DNA from: Peribacillus simplex
GTDB lineage: Bacteria > Bacillota > Bacilli > Bacillales > DSM-1321
NCBI RefSeq assembly: GCF_030123325.1
Contig: NZ_CP126106.1
Span: 5,339,001-5,403,000, forward strand
Direction: 5' to 3'
Length of the DNA stretch: 64,000 nt
Shown here piece after piece: positions 46,025 to 55,711 of the stretch. Under the pieces are notes generated by a model. The model did not search any database. It saw only the letters and a program-made list of their open reading frames with translations, and had not been told where the DNA came from. Position 1 is the stretch's first letter, and each line of letters begins with the position of its first letter. Position numbers and translations under genes: made by a program.

Positions 46025-47536
46025 TTATTCATCAATATCACTATGGGAGTTTCGCTCTTCCGCCTCCTTCCTTATCCTTAGTGGATTTTCCGTCCGCAGA
46101 AATTGCGGACGTTTTTTCTGCTTTGAAAAAGGGAGGCGAATGAGACTATCTTTAAAGTCATGAATTCTTAACGGGTAAAGCGGGTCTAAATATGGACTGC
46201 CAAGCGAAGTCAATTTCAATAAATGACTTAAAATGAATGCACTGCATAAAGCTATTCCAAACAGGCCGTATAACTGGGCTGCAATTAGAAAAGGGAAGCG
46301 GATAAGGCGGATGGTATTACTGATTTGGTAAATCGGCACCGTAAATGAAGCCAAGGCAGCCAAAGCGACGAGCATCAGTAAGACATTACTGACAAATCCG
46401 GCTTCCACAGCGGCTGTACCGATGACTATACCGCCAACAATACCAATGGTGGAACCAACCTTAGCAGGCAGCCTGACCGCTGCTTCCCTCAGCAATTCAA
46501 TCGTCCCTTCCAGCAAGATGGCTTCCAAGATCGGCGGAAAGGGGATCACTCCCCTGGATGAAATTAAGATTGGCAGCAAATCCGTTGGAATCACTTGATA
46601 ATGATAGGTTAAAACGGCAACATACAGCGGTGAAGATAAAACGGAAAACAGCACTGCGAAAAGCCGAATCAAACGGAATGAGGTGCCAAGATTCCAAATT
46701 TGAAAATAATCTTCAAATGACGAAAAGAACGAAATGATGGTATTTGGACCAACTAATGCATGTGGAGAACCATCCAGCATGATCCCTATTTTCCCTTCCG
46801 ATAATACACTGGCCAGATGATCAGGCCGCTCCGTATCAATCAGTTGCGGAAACATCGAATTTCGATTATCCGTGATCATCTGGCTTACAAACGAAATATC
46901 GACGATCGTATCATATTCTATATCATCTATTCTCTGCATGACTGTATTAACGATCTGTTGATTTACTACCCCATCTATGTAGAGTACCGCTAACCTTGTT
47001 TGCGAGATGCTGCCGACCCGGAATTCCTTTGACTGCAATTCAGGAGTGGGCAACCGGTTACGGATCAGATTCAAATTCGAATCAAGCGATTCAACAAAGG
47101 CCTCCTTGGACCCGACGACCGTATACTCCGACTCGGGTGTGGAAATTTGCCTTTTCACATTATGAACACATGGAATCAGCAAACACATTTCATCATCTTG
47201 CTTGTATTGAATCATGATTGATCCTGCCAAAACCAACCTTTGAATGTCTTTTAGATCAGCCGTCAATTTCATATCTTCCATCGGAATATCGCCTTTTAGT
47301 TGCTTAAGATCCTTCTTTGGTTGATCCGATATGACAGCCAATACTTGTTCATGAAGCTGTTGTACACTAACCAGTGAATTGAAGTAGGAAATAGTGTAGC
47401 CATCATCATTCGGGAATTGGAAGGTAAGAAAATCGTTGGATGCTTTAAACTTTTTAAAGAGTCCCTGAAAATCCTTGGAAGTAACCTGAAAGGATGCTGC
47501 ATCCATTTCCCTCCTGCCCTTAAAAAACCTCACCAT
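46025..47536 (-). CDS. GerAA-type spore germination protein
   Basis: A 503-residue A subunit. Cytoplasmic N-terminal domain, then DGSPHALVGPNTIISFFSSFEDYF, four to six helices and PFPPILEAILLEGTIELLREAAVRLPAKVG, the family hallmark. First gene of a three-gene ger operon transcribed A-B-C. ATG 47536 follows a G-rich GGGGGTGGG; an internal ATG at 47506 has a tighter AGGAGGG site, so the exact start is open. Confidence 0.9.
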   Translation of the reverse strand: MVRFFKGRREMDAASFQVTSKDFQGLFKKFKASNDFLTFQFPNDDGYTISYFNSLVSVQQLHEQVLAVISDQPKKDLKQLKGDIPMEDMKLTADLKDIQRLVLAGSIMIQYKQDDEMCLLIPCVHNVKRQISTPESEYTVVGSKEAFVESLDSNLNLIRNRLPTPELQSKEFRVGSISQTRLAVLYIDGVVNQQIVNTVMQRIDDIEYDTIVDISFVSQMITDNRNSMFPQLIDTERPDHLASVLSEGKIGIMLDGSPHALVGPNTIISFFSSFEDYFQIWNLGTSFRLIRLFAVLFSVLSSPLYVAVLTYHYQVIPTDLLPILISSRGVIPFPPILEAILLEGTIELLREAAVRLPAKVGSTIGIVGGIVIGTAAVEAGFVSNVLLMLVALAALASFTVPIYQISNTIRLIRFPFLIAAQLYGLFGIALCSAFILSHLLKLTSLGSPYLDPLYPLRIHDFKDSLIRLPFSKQKKRPQFLRTENPLRIRKEAEERNSHSDIDE

Positions 47537-47695
47537 CCCACCCCCATTTCCTTCTTAAAGTTTTTAGTTCATTCGATTATTGTAACCACCCTATTTAAAG
47601 TTAGTCATGATCCACCGATATCTTTAAAATGGGAAAAGACCTATCCGGAATCCACCGGATAAGCCTCTTCGTCTTAATTCTTTAATGAATACCAA

Positions 47696-48232
47696 TTACC
47701 TTGGACTTGGAAAAATGCGTGTTACTAGTTCACGGAACTCTTCAGCGAATCCTGCAACGGGTTTTCCATTCTCGATATCATTCGCATACCCTTTAATTCT
47801 TTGAACGAAGTCCGGGTTTGTCGACACATAAACTTGGTCTACCGATGGATCGGCCCCCCTCACTGCATCAGCAACCCTTTCTTTAAGGTCATTCGAGATA
47901 TCCTTATCCCCGCCGTCTTTCAATACTGCCCCTACATAGGCATTATTTTCAGTAACGATGACACTTGCGTTACTTACTTCCTTCAAGGCTTCGACCCGGT
48001 TTGAGATATCCTCGGAGACCCTCATATCGTTTATGCCATTACCGTTATCATTATTGTTATTGTTATCATTAACATTTTGCCTTGTGTCGCTCACATTCAT
48101 CGGATTATCTAAATTATCTTGATTGGTACGATTCAGGCCAAGATTTTCACTGGCATCATCTTTATCATTAGGGGAACAACCTGTAATCACTAAAGCCATC
48201 ATCGCACTTGATACTATCGCTTTATAATTCAT
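47696..48232 (-). CDS. YhcN/YlaJ-type sporulation lipoprotein
   Basis: A 178-residue lipoprotein: N-terminal VITGCSPND (Cys near 19), Asn/Asp-rich linker and a YhcN domain with VEALKEVSNASVIVTENNAYVGAVLKDG and VYVSTNPDFVQRIKGYANDI. Closest in layout to B. subtilis YhcN, a spore membrane lipoprotein. It lies upstream of the ger operon on the same strand; a hairpin TATCCGG/CCGGATA lies between them (about 47649-47668). Confidence 0.87.
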   Translation of the reverse strand: MNYKAIVSSAMMALVITGCSPNDKDDASENLGLNRTNQDNLDNPMNVSDTRQNVNDNNNNNDNGNGINDMRVSEDISNRVEALKEVSNASVIVTENNAYVGAVLKDGGDKDISNDLKERVADAVRGADPSVDQVYVSTNPDFVQRIKGYANDIENGKPVAGFAEEFRELVTRIFPSPR

Positions 48233-48285
48233 TTCTTCACTCCTCTAAAATCGTTTAACATTACTATTTACGAGGAGAGGATGGA

Positions 48286-48354
48286 TTATTCAGAAGAAGT
48301 GATCTTCAATCCGATAATCCCCACCAAAATTAAACCGACTAATACCAACCGCAT
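48286..48354 (-). CDS. Possible 22-residue membrane peptide
   Basis: ATG at 48354 behind AAGGATACT opens a frame MRLVLVGLILVGIIGLKITS then SE, almost one hydrophobic helix. No neighbour is contradicted. Such short frames occur by chance, so this is only a candidate; it could be a spore membrane peptide given the surrounding genes. Confidence 0.3.
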   Translation of the reverse strand: MRLVLVGLILVGIIGLKITSSE

Positions 48355-48464
48355 AGTATCCTTAGGCTAATTGCTCAGGCTGTTTTTCTTTTCCCTAAAC
48401 AAAGCTCTATGAAACATTATTGTAAGACAAGATTATTATTCGGGTGGTGACAGTGGCACTCTCT

Positions 48465-49325
48465 TTACAAAGCTTTACCCGAAGAACCAAATAAGCGTAT
48501 TTTACCAATAACCATTTCTTTCACCGCTTCACGACCAAGACTTACATATTTGCTTGCATCGTAAACTTCAGAATCTTGATTTAATATGTCTCTAACAGTT
48601 TTTGTAAACGCAAAATGATTATCTGCATTCACATTAATTTTTGCAGTTCCTAACGAAATAGATTTTTTTATTTGTTCAGTAGGAAGGCCTGAAGCACCGT
48701 GTAAAACTAAGGGTATACCAATTGTTTGACTAATCTCTTTCATTTCTTTAAAACCTAGTTTGGGTTCTCCTTTGTAAAGGCCATGAACAGATCCGAGTGC
48801 TGGAGCTAAAAGGTCAATACCAGTGAGTTTAACTAACATCTCACAATCCTTTGGATTTGCATAGATAGAACCTTCTGAGACTACATCATCTTCTTTCCCA
48901 CCTATACTTCCTACCTCAGCTTCAACCGATACTCCACGTTCATGAGCGTATTCAACTACCTGCTCGGTTAACTTCACATTTTCTGCAAATGGTAAACGGG
49001 ATGCGTCTATCATAACCGAAGTAAACCCAGCATCAATGGCAGCTTTACAATTTTCTACACTAGAACCGTGGTCCAAGTGGAGTGCTACTGGAACAGTTAT
49101 ATTCATTTCATTCATAAGTGCTTTTACCATCGCTACAGCTACGGAACAACCACCTAAATAACGAACTGCTCCTTCCGTTACCCCAAGAATGACGGGTGAT
49201 TTTTCTTCTTCAGCAGCTCCTAAAACAGCTTGTGCCCATTCAAGGTTATGTATGTCGAAATGTCCTACTGCATAACCTTCCTTTAAAGCCTTGATTAGCA
49301 TTTCTTTCACTGTAACTAATTCCAT
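48465..49325 (-). CDS. Class II fructose-bisphosphate aldolase-family protein
   Basis: A 286-residue class II zinc aldolase. Zinc and catalytic motifs: PVALHLDHGS (near 80), EAEVGSIGG (near 134), and LVLHGASGLP with the third zinc His (near 205). It resembles Fba/GatY/IolJ-type aldolases using dihydroxyacetone phosphate; the exact substrate is unclear. It is on the same strand as the lsr genes but 175 bp from the DJ-1 gene. LsrF chemistry yields dihydroxyacetone phosphate, so this enzyme could consume it. The region is AT-rich relative to the ger operon. Confidence 0.85.
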   Translation of the reverse strand: MELVTVKEMLIKALKEGYAVGHFDIHNLEWAQAVLGAAEEEKSPVILGVTEGAVRYLGGCSVAVAMVKALMNEMNITVPVALHLDHGSSVENCKAAIDAGFTSVMIDASRLPFAENVKLTEQVVEYAHERGVSVEAEVGSIGGKEDDVVSEGSIYANPKDCEMLVKLTGIDLLAPALGSVHGLYKGEPKLGFKEMKEISQTIGIPLVLHGASGLPTEQIKKSISLGTAKINVNADNHFAFTKTVRDILNQDSEVYDASKYVSLGREAVKEMVIGKIRLFGSSGKAL

Positions 49326-49500
49326 TTTTCCACCTCGATTAAGTGAATGTTTGCTTTTAGAGGTTCATATGAATAAACTTTAGCATCAATGTATTTTTAT
49401 TTGACATAACATGCAGAACAACTAATAACCAGACTTAATATCATGGAAATAAATATCAAAAAAACTCCATTCTACTACGATACCTTGTTTCTATTCATTT

Positions 49501-50010
49501 TTAATTTAACTTAGCTAAAATTTCTCTAATAAAAGCTGGCTCATCATTCGGAGTCCTTGAAGTAATTATGTTTTGACTTACGACAACTTCTTCATCAAGG
49601 TATTTTGCTCCACTATTTATTACGTCATCACGAATACCTTTATAACATGTAATTTCTTTACCGTTCAGGATATCCGCACTTATCATGACTTGTGGGCCGT
49701 GACAGATTCCAGCTATCACTTTCGATTTGTTATGCAGACCCTTAACGAAATCAACTGTATCCTGATTAACTATTAATTCTTCTGGTGCACTGCCACCAGG
49801 TATTATAACAGCATCAAAGTCATTTGCGTCAGCTTCACCAGCTGCTAATTCAGTTTGATAAGAGACTGTATTTTTCTTCCCTTTACATACAACACCTCTT
49901 GCATTACCGATAATTACAGTTTCATGACCCGCTTTCTTAATTTCTTCATAAGGGTTTTTCATTTCGGAATCCTCGAAATCCGTTGCTAGTAGAAAAGCTA
50001 CTTTTGCCAT
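49501..50010 (-). CDS. DJ-1/PfpI family protein
   Basis: A 169-residue protein, start ATG 50010 behind TTGGAGG. Cys nucleophile in IAGICHGPQ (near 101) and the acidic partner in TDFEDSE (near 12), the PfpI/YfkM pattern. Family members are stress proteins described as deglycases or acting on dicarbonyls; the activity here is unknown. It lies directly downstream of lsrF, although a hairpin (50046-50083) intervenes. AI-2 precursors are reactive dicarbonyls, so a link is plausible. Confidence 0.85.
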   Translation of the reverse strand: MAKVAFLLATDFEDSEMKNPYEEIKKAGHETVIIGNARGVVCKGKKNTVSYQTELAAGEADANDFDAVIIPGGSAPEELIVNQDTVDFVKGLHNKSKVIAGICHGPQVMISADILNGKEITCYKGIRDDVINSGAKYLDEEVVVSQNIITSRTPNDEPAFIREILAKLN

Positions 50011-50045
50011 TTTTATAACCTCCAAGAGATAAAGTTTTCAGAAAA

Positions 50046-50083
50046 GAAAGCCTCTACCCTATATATATTAGTAGAAGCTTTAT
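50046..50083 (-). terminator. Possible terminator or attenuator after lsrF
   Basis: Imperfect stem TAAAGCTTCTAC / GTAGAGGCTTT with an AT loop, followed on the minus strand by CTTTTCTG. It may end lsrACDBF or reduce read-through into the DJ-1 gene. Confidence 0.45.
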
Positions 50084-50128
50084 ATGAAACTTTAGACTGA
50101 ACTCACTTTTTATAATTAAACTTCCGCG

Positions 50129-51010
50129 CTAAACATTCGTTAGATGTAGGAAAAATTCATAAGCCTCATTATCTGGGTATCCTTCATGCACGACTTTAGC
50201 AACAGCTTGAATCATTGCTTCTGGATTCGCAGATTGGAAAATATTTCTACCCATATCAACTCCTGCAGCGCCACCTTGAATGGAGTTATATGCTAAAGCT
50301 AGTGCATCTTTCTCATGAATTTTTTTACCACCAGCAACCACTAGTGGTACTGGACAAGCTGCGGCTACTTTTTCAAAATCATCACAATAATATGTTTTAA
50401 CAATTTGAACTCCAAATTCGGCTAGCATTCTTGTAGCCAACAAGAAAAATTGAGGAGTCCGTTCCATTTCCTTTCCAACTGCTACAACACCCATTGTAGG
50501 AATAGAATATTTTGAACCTAGGTTTATCGCTTTATTTAATTCTTCAATTGTTTCTTTTTGTCCATCAGCACCAATAAAAGTTTGAATAGCTATTGCGCTT
50601 GCATTCATCTTAATTGCATCATCTATATCTACAACCATCGATTCGTGGCTTAAATCATCTTGCAAAATGCTCGAACCTGATGATGCTCTTAATGCAATTG
50701 ATTTATTAAATGTCGGTGGTACACTACTTCTAATTGCACCTCTAGTTCCCATCAGACAATCAGCATAATTTGCTAACTTAGGAATTAGAATATCTAATCT
50801 TTCTAACCCAGATGCTGGTCCCATGAAGTAACCATGATCAAATGCTAGCATTACTGTTTTCCCAGTTACTGGGTTGAAAATTCTTGATAATCTATCCTTC
50901 ATTCCCCAATCATAATTAGCAGCACCCTTTACATGAAAATTACCATTATTAGCAAATGCTACATCCTCTGAAAAGTCTTTCGCCGCTTTGTTTCCTATAT
51001 TATCCGCCAT
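50129..51010 (-). CDS. lsrF: LsrF: AI-2 degradation thiolase (class I aldolase fold)
   Basis: A 293-residue enzyme close to LsrF. In enteric bacteria it transfers an acetyl group from 3-hydroxy-2,4-pentanedione-5-phosphate to CoA, yielding acetyl-CoA and dihydroxyacetone phosphate. The Schiff-base-type lysine is in VQIVKTYYCDDF (near 203); VMLAFDHGYFMGP and GVDMGRNIFQS are strong family matches. Last gene of lsrACDBF, 39 bp after lsrB. Confidence 0.93.
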   Translation of the reverse strand: MADNIGNKAAKDFSEDVAFANNGNFHVKGAANYDWGMKDRLSRIFNPVTGKTVMLAFDHGYFMGPASGLERLDILIPKLANYADCLMGTRGAIRSSVPPTFNKSIALRASSGSSILQDDLSHESMVVDIDDAIKMNASAIAIQTFIGADGQKETIEELNKAINLGSKYSIPTMGVVAVGKEMERTPQFFLLATRMLAEFGVQIVKTYYCDDFEKVAAACPVPLVVAGGKKIHEKDALALAYNSIQGGAAGVDMGRNIFQSANPEAMIQAVAKVVHEGYPDNEAYEFFLHLTNV

Positions 51011-51049
51011 TCTGATCTTCCTTTCTTTACTATATTCTAATAATAATTA

Positions 51050-52132
51050 TTAAAAATCGTAGTCGTTTGTATTTTCTTTCGTGAATACTATTCTTTCAGG
51101 CAATATGATGATGCCAGAGTCTTCTGCTTCGTAATCATAGCCTTGAACTGTGTTAGGCTCTACTTTTACTTCTCCAAGCTCAGGGACATCAATAGTACCT
51201 CCAACTTTTAATTCATTTCCTTGTGCTAAATGATACGCAATGTAAACGGCAAGTGCACCTTGATCTTTAACATCCCATAAACCATGATTTTCAATTGTTT
51301 CATTTTCAATATATTGTCTCATTGAATTAGGAGAAGCAAATCCAGTAATAACCACATCTTCCTTGTTTAAACCTTTATTCTGTGCTGCTTGCGCCATAGC
51401 AGGAAGAGCCGTTGAATCAGGACAGATGATTACATCAATATCAGGATAGGTATCTAAGATACTTTCTCCCTTTTGTAGAGATACCTGTTCGTTTCCTTCC
51501 CCGAATTGCTTTGTTGCAATTTCCCAATTTGGATATTTTTCAGCAATATACTTTTCAGCATAATCAACCCATGAATTTTGGTCTGGAACAGTTGGACTTG
51601 AGTAGAACCAAGCAACTTGTTGTGGCTCATCAGGATTTTCAAGTTGTTCTGCAGCCATGTCAACAAGCATAGCACCCAAAATGTCAGGTGTTCCTTGATT
51701 TATATAGGCTGATCTATATTTTGGATCAACATCTGAATCCCAAGTGACAACTTTAATTCCAGCATCTAATGCTTTTTGTAATGCCTGATTTAATCCATCT
51801 GAAGAAACAGACGAAATAGCTATTGCATCAGCACCACTATTAACTGCACTATTAATAATTTGCACTTGATTTGCAACTGTTCCTTCAGGGGCACCATCAT
51901 ACTTAACATTAAAACCAATTTTTTCAGCCATTTCCTGTGCACCGTCATTCCCTGATTCAAAGAAAGCATTCCCTGTCATTTTTGGAATAAAGACTACTTC
52001 AATATCACTCGCATCCTTTTCTCCCTTTTCTCCATCATTACTGCTTCCAGCACCCTCGCTATTACAAGCTGCTAATAACATTGTTGAAATTGCCAGACCA
52101 GTGAATACTTTGAAAAATTTTGATTTACTCAT
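51050..52132 (-). CDS. lsrB: LsrB: AI-2-binding lipoprotein
   Basis: A 360-residue ABC sugar-binding-like lipoprotein. Lipobox LAACNS (Cys near 23). Of the six AI-2 contact residues defined in Salmonella LsrB, I find Lys in VFIPKMTG, Asp in TWDSDVDP, Asp-Gln in SPTVPDQNSW and Pro in ICPDST; the sixth, Ala, looks replaced by Ser. The C-terminus VQGYDYEAEDSGIIILPERI is nearly enteric LsrB. It captures AI-2 outside the membrane. Confidence 0.93.
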   Translation of the reverse strand: MSKSKFFKVFTGLAISTMLLAACNSEGAGSSNDGEKGEKDASDIEVVFIPKMTGNAFFESGNDGAQEMAEKIGFNVKYDGAPEGTVANQVQIINSAVNSGADAIAISSVSSDGLNQALQKALDAGIKVVTWDSDVDPKYRSAYINQGTPDILGAMLVDMAAEQLENPDEPQQVAWFYSSPTVPDQNSWVDYAEKYIAEKYPNWEIATKQFGEGNEQVSLQKGESILDTYPDIDVIICPDSTALPAMAQAAQNKGLNKEDVVITGFASPNSMRQYIENETIENHGLWDVKDQGALAVYIAYHLAQGNELKVGGTIDVPELGEVKVEPNTVQGYDYEAEDSGIIILPERIVFTKENTNDYDF

Positions 52133-53131
52133 TCAGATTACCTCTCTATCTTTCTTAAAATTTAGTAACCTTCTAACATTCACTTTAAATTTTTGACCTC
52201 CCATAAATGCTACTGAAATAATCAAGAGCATTCCTGTTGCTAGTCCTATATATTGTGTTTGGACCCCTCCCATTTGCAATCCTAGTTTTAGGAAACCAAT
52301 GATTATGCTTGCAAGAGCAGTCCCGACAACACCCCCTTTACCACCTGTTATTAATGTTCCTCCTAATACAACAGCAGTTAAGATTGGCATTAAATATTCA
52401 GCGCCAAAATCTGCTCTAGAACTACCCAAATATGAAGTTAAAATAATCCCTGCTATTCCTGCACTTAACCCTGATAATACATATGTACTAGTAATTATTT
52501 TCCTCGTATTGATTCCAGAGTACTCTGCAGAATTTTGGTTAATTCCAGTTAAATAAATGTATCTTCCATATCGCGTCCAATGAAGTAGCACGTAAGCAAT
52601 TAGCAGCATGACAACAAAAATGATGACTGAATGCGGGATGCTCCATATTTTACCATTAGCTAGATTGATAAACCCTTGTGAAAACCCGGAAATCCCTTCA
52701 TAAGTACTTGCTCCAGACATTCCAACCAAAACTAAAGCAATACCGCTATATAAAAGCATCCCGCCAAGCGTTATGACCATCGCTTGAACCCTTGTATAAG
52801 CAATTAGAACGCCATTCAGTAAACCACATAATCCACCAGCTAATACTGCGAGAAGAGCTGCACCCCACATATTCATTCCGTAAACTTGAGACAGAAGACC
52901 CGTTACCACAGATGTTAATCCGATAATGGATCCACCAGATATATCGATACCCCCAGTAATGATGACAAAAGTAACGAAGAAGGCAATGATTGCGATCCCC
53001 ACAAAATCGTTAAAGCTATTTAATAGAATTTTTATATTCCAAAATCTCGGGTTAATCAGACCAAAGATTATGATTTCTGCAAGTAAAGTAGTTAATAAGA
53101 CTAAGTTCCATTTGGGTATTTTTTTTAACAT
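52133..53131 (-). CDS. lsrD: LsrD: AI-2 ABC transporter permease
   Basis: A 332-residue ribose-type permease with 8-10 helices; ITGGIDISGGSIIGLTSV and GGTLITGGKGGVVGTALAS are the RbsC/LsrCD family blocks. It begins 7 bp after lsrC and ends one base before lsrB. The AGGAGGAGGTG site is strong. Confidence 0.9.
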   Translation of the reverse strand: MLKKIPKWNLVLLTTLLAEIIIFGLINPRFWNIKILLNSFNDFVGIAIIAFFVTFVIITGGIDISGGSIIGLTSVVTGLLSQVYGMNMWGAALLAVLAGGLCGLLNGVLIAYTRVQAMVITLGGMLLYSGIALVLVGMSGASTYEGISGFSQGFINLANGKIWSIPHSVIIFVVMLLIAYVLLHWTRYGRYIYLTGINQNSAEYSGINTRKIITSTYVLSGLSAGIAGIILTSYLGSSRADFGAEYLMPILTAVVLGGTLITGGKGGVVGTALASIIIGFLKLGLQMGGVQTQYIGLATGMLLIISVAFMGGQKFKVNVRRLLNFKKDREVI

Positions 53132-53138
53132 CCTAATC

Positions 53139-54140
53139 TCACACCTCCTCCTTGTAGTTTAGAATCCTTGTATTTAATCTATCCCTTCTTGTTCTATTGT
53201 TAGCTCGGCGTGCAATTAGGACATCAGCAACAACAATGATAATTAATAAAGAACCTGAAATAGCGGAATTCCAGAATGCAGGGACCTTCAAGAATACTAA
53301 AACAGAGTTGATGGAACTCATGATAATCGCTCCAATTGATGCCCCTATAACGGACCCAATACCTCCGCTTAAGGATACTCCCCCAAGAACTGCTGCAGCG
53401 ATTACAATCATTTCGATCCCCAATCCAGCAGTCGTTGAAATAAAGCCAATTTGGCTGGCAAATATTAGCCCAGCAATGGAAGCTGAAACACCGGAAATGA
53501 CAAAAGCAATAACTTTGTATCGATTAACAGGTATTCCAATTAATACGGCACCATCCTCATTATCACCAATCGCAGCGAAGTACCTTCCTTTTTTACTATT
53601 AGATAAGTAAAAGTGAACGAGAATAACTGCTAAAATGATAATGATCGTTAGTATATTTATTCCGAACACATTCATCTGTGAAATGTGTTTGAAGTTGTCT
53701 GGAAGATTCTCAACCCACTTTCCATTTGTAAAAATCACTTGGGTTACCCTGAAAATTTCAAGCATACCAAGGGTCATAATAAATGAAGAGATTTTTAACT
53801 TAGTCACTCCTAATCCATTGATTAATCCAATAACAGCACCTATTGTGATCGCTATTACTACAGCCAGGAAAACACTCCCGCCATCTCTAAGAATAACTCC
53901 ACTAACTGAAGCACTTAGACCTAATACTGCACCGATAGAGATATCGATTTCACCAGTCAATAAAACAAATGTCATCCCTACTGCAAGCACGATATAAAGC
54001 AAACTATTCTTTGCCGCATTGTGTATGTTTCCTGAAGAAATAAAATCGGAGTTAATTAAACCTACAATCGCAAACAGCAAAACTAAGAATACTAGCGTTC
54101 TAAATTCTCGATGCTTTGTCATACCTTTGACTTTAGACAT
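53139..54140 (-). CDS. lsrC: LsrC: AI-2 ABC transporter permease
   Basis: A 333-residue permease of the same family (LTGEIDISIGAVLGLSASVS, GGVSLSGGIGSVIGAS). ATG 54140 (MSKVKGMTKHREF) follows AAGGAAGTG and overlaps the lsrA stop by 8 bp, giving translational coupling; the longer frame lacks a site. Confidence 0.9.
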   Translation of the reverse strand: MSKVKGMTKHREFRTLVFLVLLFAIVGLINSDFISSGNIHNAAKNSLLYIVLAVGMTFVLLTGEIDISIGAVLGLSASVSGVILRDGGSVFLAVVIAITIGAVIGLINGLGVTKLKISSFIMTLGMLEIFRVTQVIFTNGKWVENLPDNFKHISQMNVFGINILTIIIILAVILVHFYLSNSKKGRYFAAIGDNEDGAVLIGIPVNRYKVIAFVISGVSASIAGLIFASQIGFISTTAGLGIEMIVIAAAVLGGVSLSGGIGSVIGASIGAIIMSSINSVLVFLKVPAFWNSAISGSLLIIIVVADVLIARRANNRTRRDRLNTRILNYKEEV

Positions 54141-55638
54141 GTCTTTCACTTCCTTTATAAGTGCCAAAAGCCGCGCTCATCACATTAGTTGCATTTATCT
54201 CATCTAAACCTAAACAAGCATTACAGGTTCCCCGATAAATGGCATATATTCGGTCACTAATTCTTTCAATTTCCTCCAAATCTGATGAAATGAGTAATAT
54301 GGAGTATCCCTGTTCTTTTAATTGAGTAATGATGGAATATATATCACTTCTGGCAGCTGCGTCAATTCCTCTTGTTGGTTCATCCATGATGATGATTTGT
54401 GGATTTGTTGATAAAATTCTTGCTATAACAACCTTTTGCTGATTTCCTCCAGATAAGGATTTAACCTCATCATCCTGGCTGCTGATTTTAATACTCAATT
54501 TGTTAACATACTCATCCGTGATATCTTTTTCAAATTTTTTATCAATGAAAAATCTGTGTTTTTTTATTACTTGTGCTGTAACATTATTACTTATAGAACT
54601 TATTGAAAAAATCCCGTTCAAAAATCTGTCTTCAGGTATATAAGCTAAACCGCTTTCAATTGTTTCACTAGCAGATAAATCTGTGATATCTTTTCCATTC
54701 AAGTAGATTTTTCCGCTTTGGACTTTATTCATTCCATAAATGGCCTCTGCAATCTCTGTTCTTCCAGCTCCAACAAGACCAGCTAGACCAACTACTTCTC
54801 CCTTATATACATCAAAGCTAATATCTTTGAAGCCGTCTCCACCTAATTTTTGTACCTTAAGAATGGGTTCTTCCTTACTTCGATCCAAAAATTCCTTTTT
54901 AAATGTTTCATTTTCACTCCGTTCGCTATCCAAAGGTAATAATCCCTTGATTAACATTTCCTTTGTAAAATCATTTATCTTTCCTTTAAGAGTCACTTTT
55001 CCATCTCGTAATATAACAGCATGTGTTGAAATTTGAAAAACTTCATCTAATCTATGAGTTATATAAAATATTCCTACACCGGAGGATTTTAATTGTTCGA
55101 TTAACTTAAACAAAGACTCCGTTTCAGCAAACGTTAATGAAGAAGTTGGTTCATCCAATATGAGAACCTTCGCATCTCTTAGGAGTCCCTTAATAATCTC
55201 CACTTGTTGCTGCTCTGCTATTGATAGGGAAATGGCAAATCTATTTAATTCTAGATTCCAACCTAATTGTCCAATTAACCTTCTTGCTTGCGCTCTTACT
55301 TCAACTTTATTCTTACTAAATCCAATCGTTAGATTTTGCTCGACAGTCATATTGGGAAATAGCAATGGTTCTTGTGGAACCAAATAAATCCCTTTACTAT
55401 GGGCGATCGAAGGATTAAAATGAACGACCTTTTCCCCATTAATTTCTATACTTCCTTCATCCGCTTTATAAACTCCCGTAAGGATCTTCATCAACGTACT
55501 CTTTCCGGCTCCATTACCACCTATAATCGAAATCACTTCTGACTCGCTGATTTCTAGAGAAACACCCTTTAACACTTTATTTTGATTAAATGACTTCTGG
55601 ATATTTTCAAATTTCACTAGCTGTCTTAATACTTCCAT
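54133..55638 (-). CDS. lsrA: LsrA: AI-2 ABC transporter ATPase (double domain)
   Basis: A 501-residue fusion of two ATPase domains, as in RbsA/LsrA. Domain one has GGNGAGKSTLMK (near 40) and a degenerate signature LSIAEQQQVEI; domain two has GLVGAGRTEIAEAIYG and LSGGNQQKVVIARIL, IIMDEPTRGID. The degenerate first signature is usual for this subfamily. ATG 55638 (MEVLRQLVKFENI) follows GGAGGG. First gene of lsrACDBF. Confidence 0.93.
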   Translation of the reverse strand: MEVLRQLVKFENIQKSFNQNKVLKGVSLEISESEVISIIGGNGAGKSTLMKILTGVYKADEGSIEINGEKVVHFNPSIAHSKGIYLVPQEPLLFPNMTVEQNLTIGFSKNKVEVRAQARRLIGQLGWNLELNRFAISLSIAEQQQVEIIKGLLRDAKVLILDEPTSSLTFAETESLFKLIEQLKSSGVGIFYITHRLDEVFQISTHAVILRDGKVTLKGKINDFTKEMLIKGLLPLDSERSENETFKKEFLDRSKEEPILKVQKLGGDGFKDISFDVYKGEVVGLAGLVGAGRTEIAEAIYGMNKVQSGKIYLNGKDITDLSASETIESGLAYIPEDRFLNGIFSISSISNNVTAQVIKKHRFFIDKKFEKDITDEYVNKLSIKISSQDDEVKSLSGGNQQKVVIARILSTNPQIIIMDEPTRGIDAAARSDIYSIITQLKEQGYSILLISSDLEEIERISDRIYAIYRGTCNACLGLDEINATNVMSAAFGTYKGSERHV

Positions 55639-55697
55639 AAAAGACCCTCCATACTTTCTCAAAATATGTCTATGTATGTAGTTTAAACACTCTAATT

Positions 55698-55711
55698 TGT
55701 AACCGCTTTCT
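55698..55711. promoter_or_regulatory. Catabolite-responsive element (cre)-like site upstream of lsrA
   Basis: TGTAACCGCTTTCT matches the CcpA consensus TGWAANCGNTNWCA at all positions but the last. It is 60 bp upstream of the lsrA start. In enteric bacteria lsr is under CRP-cAMP; CcpA control would be the Bacillus counterpart. Confidence 0.55.
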
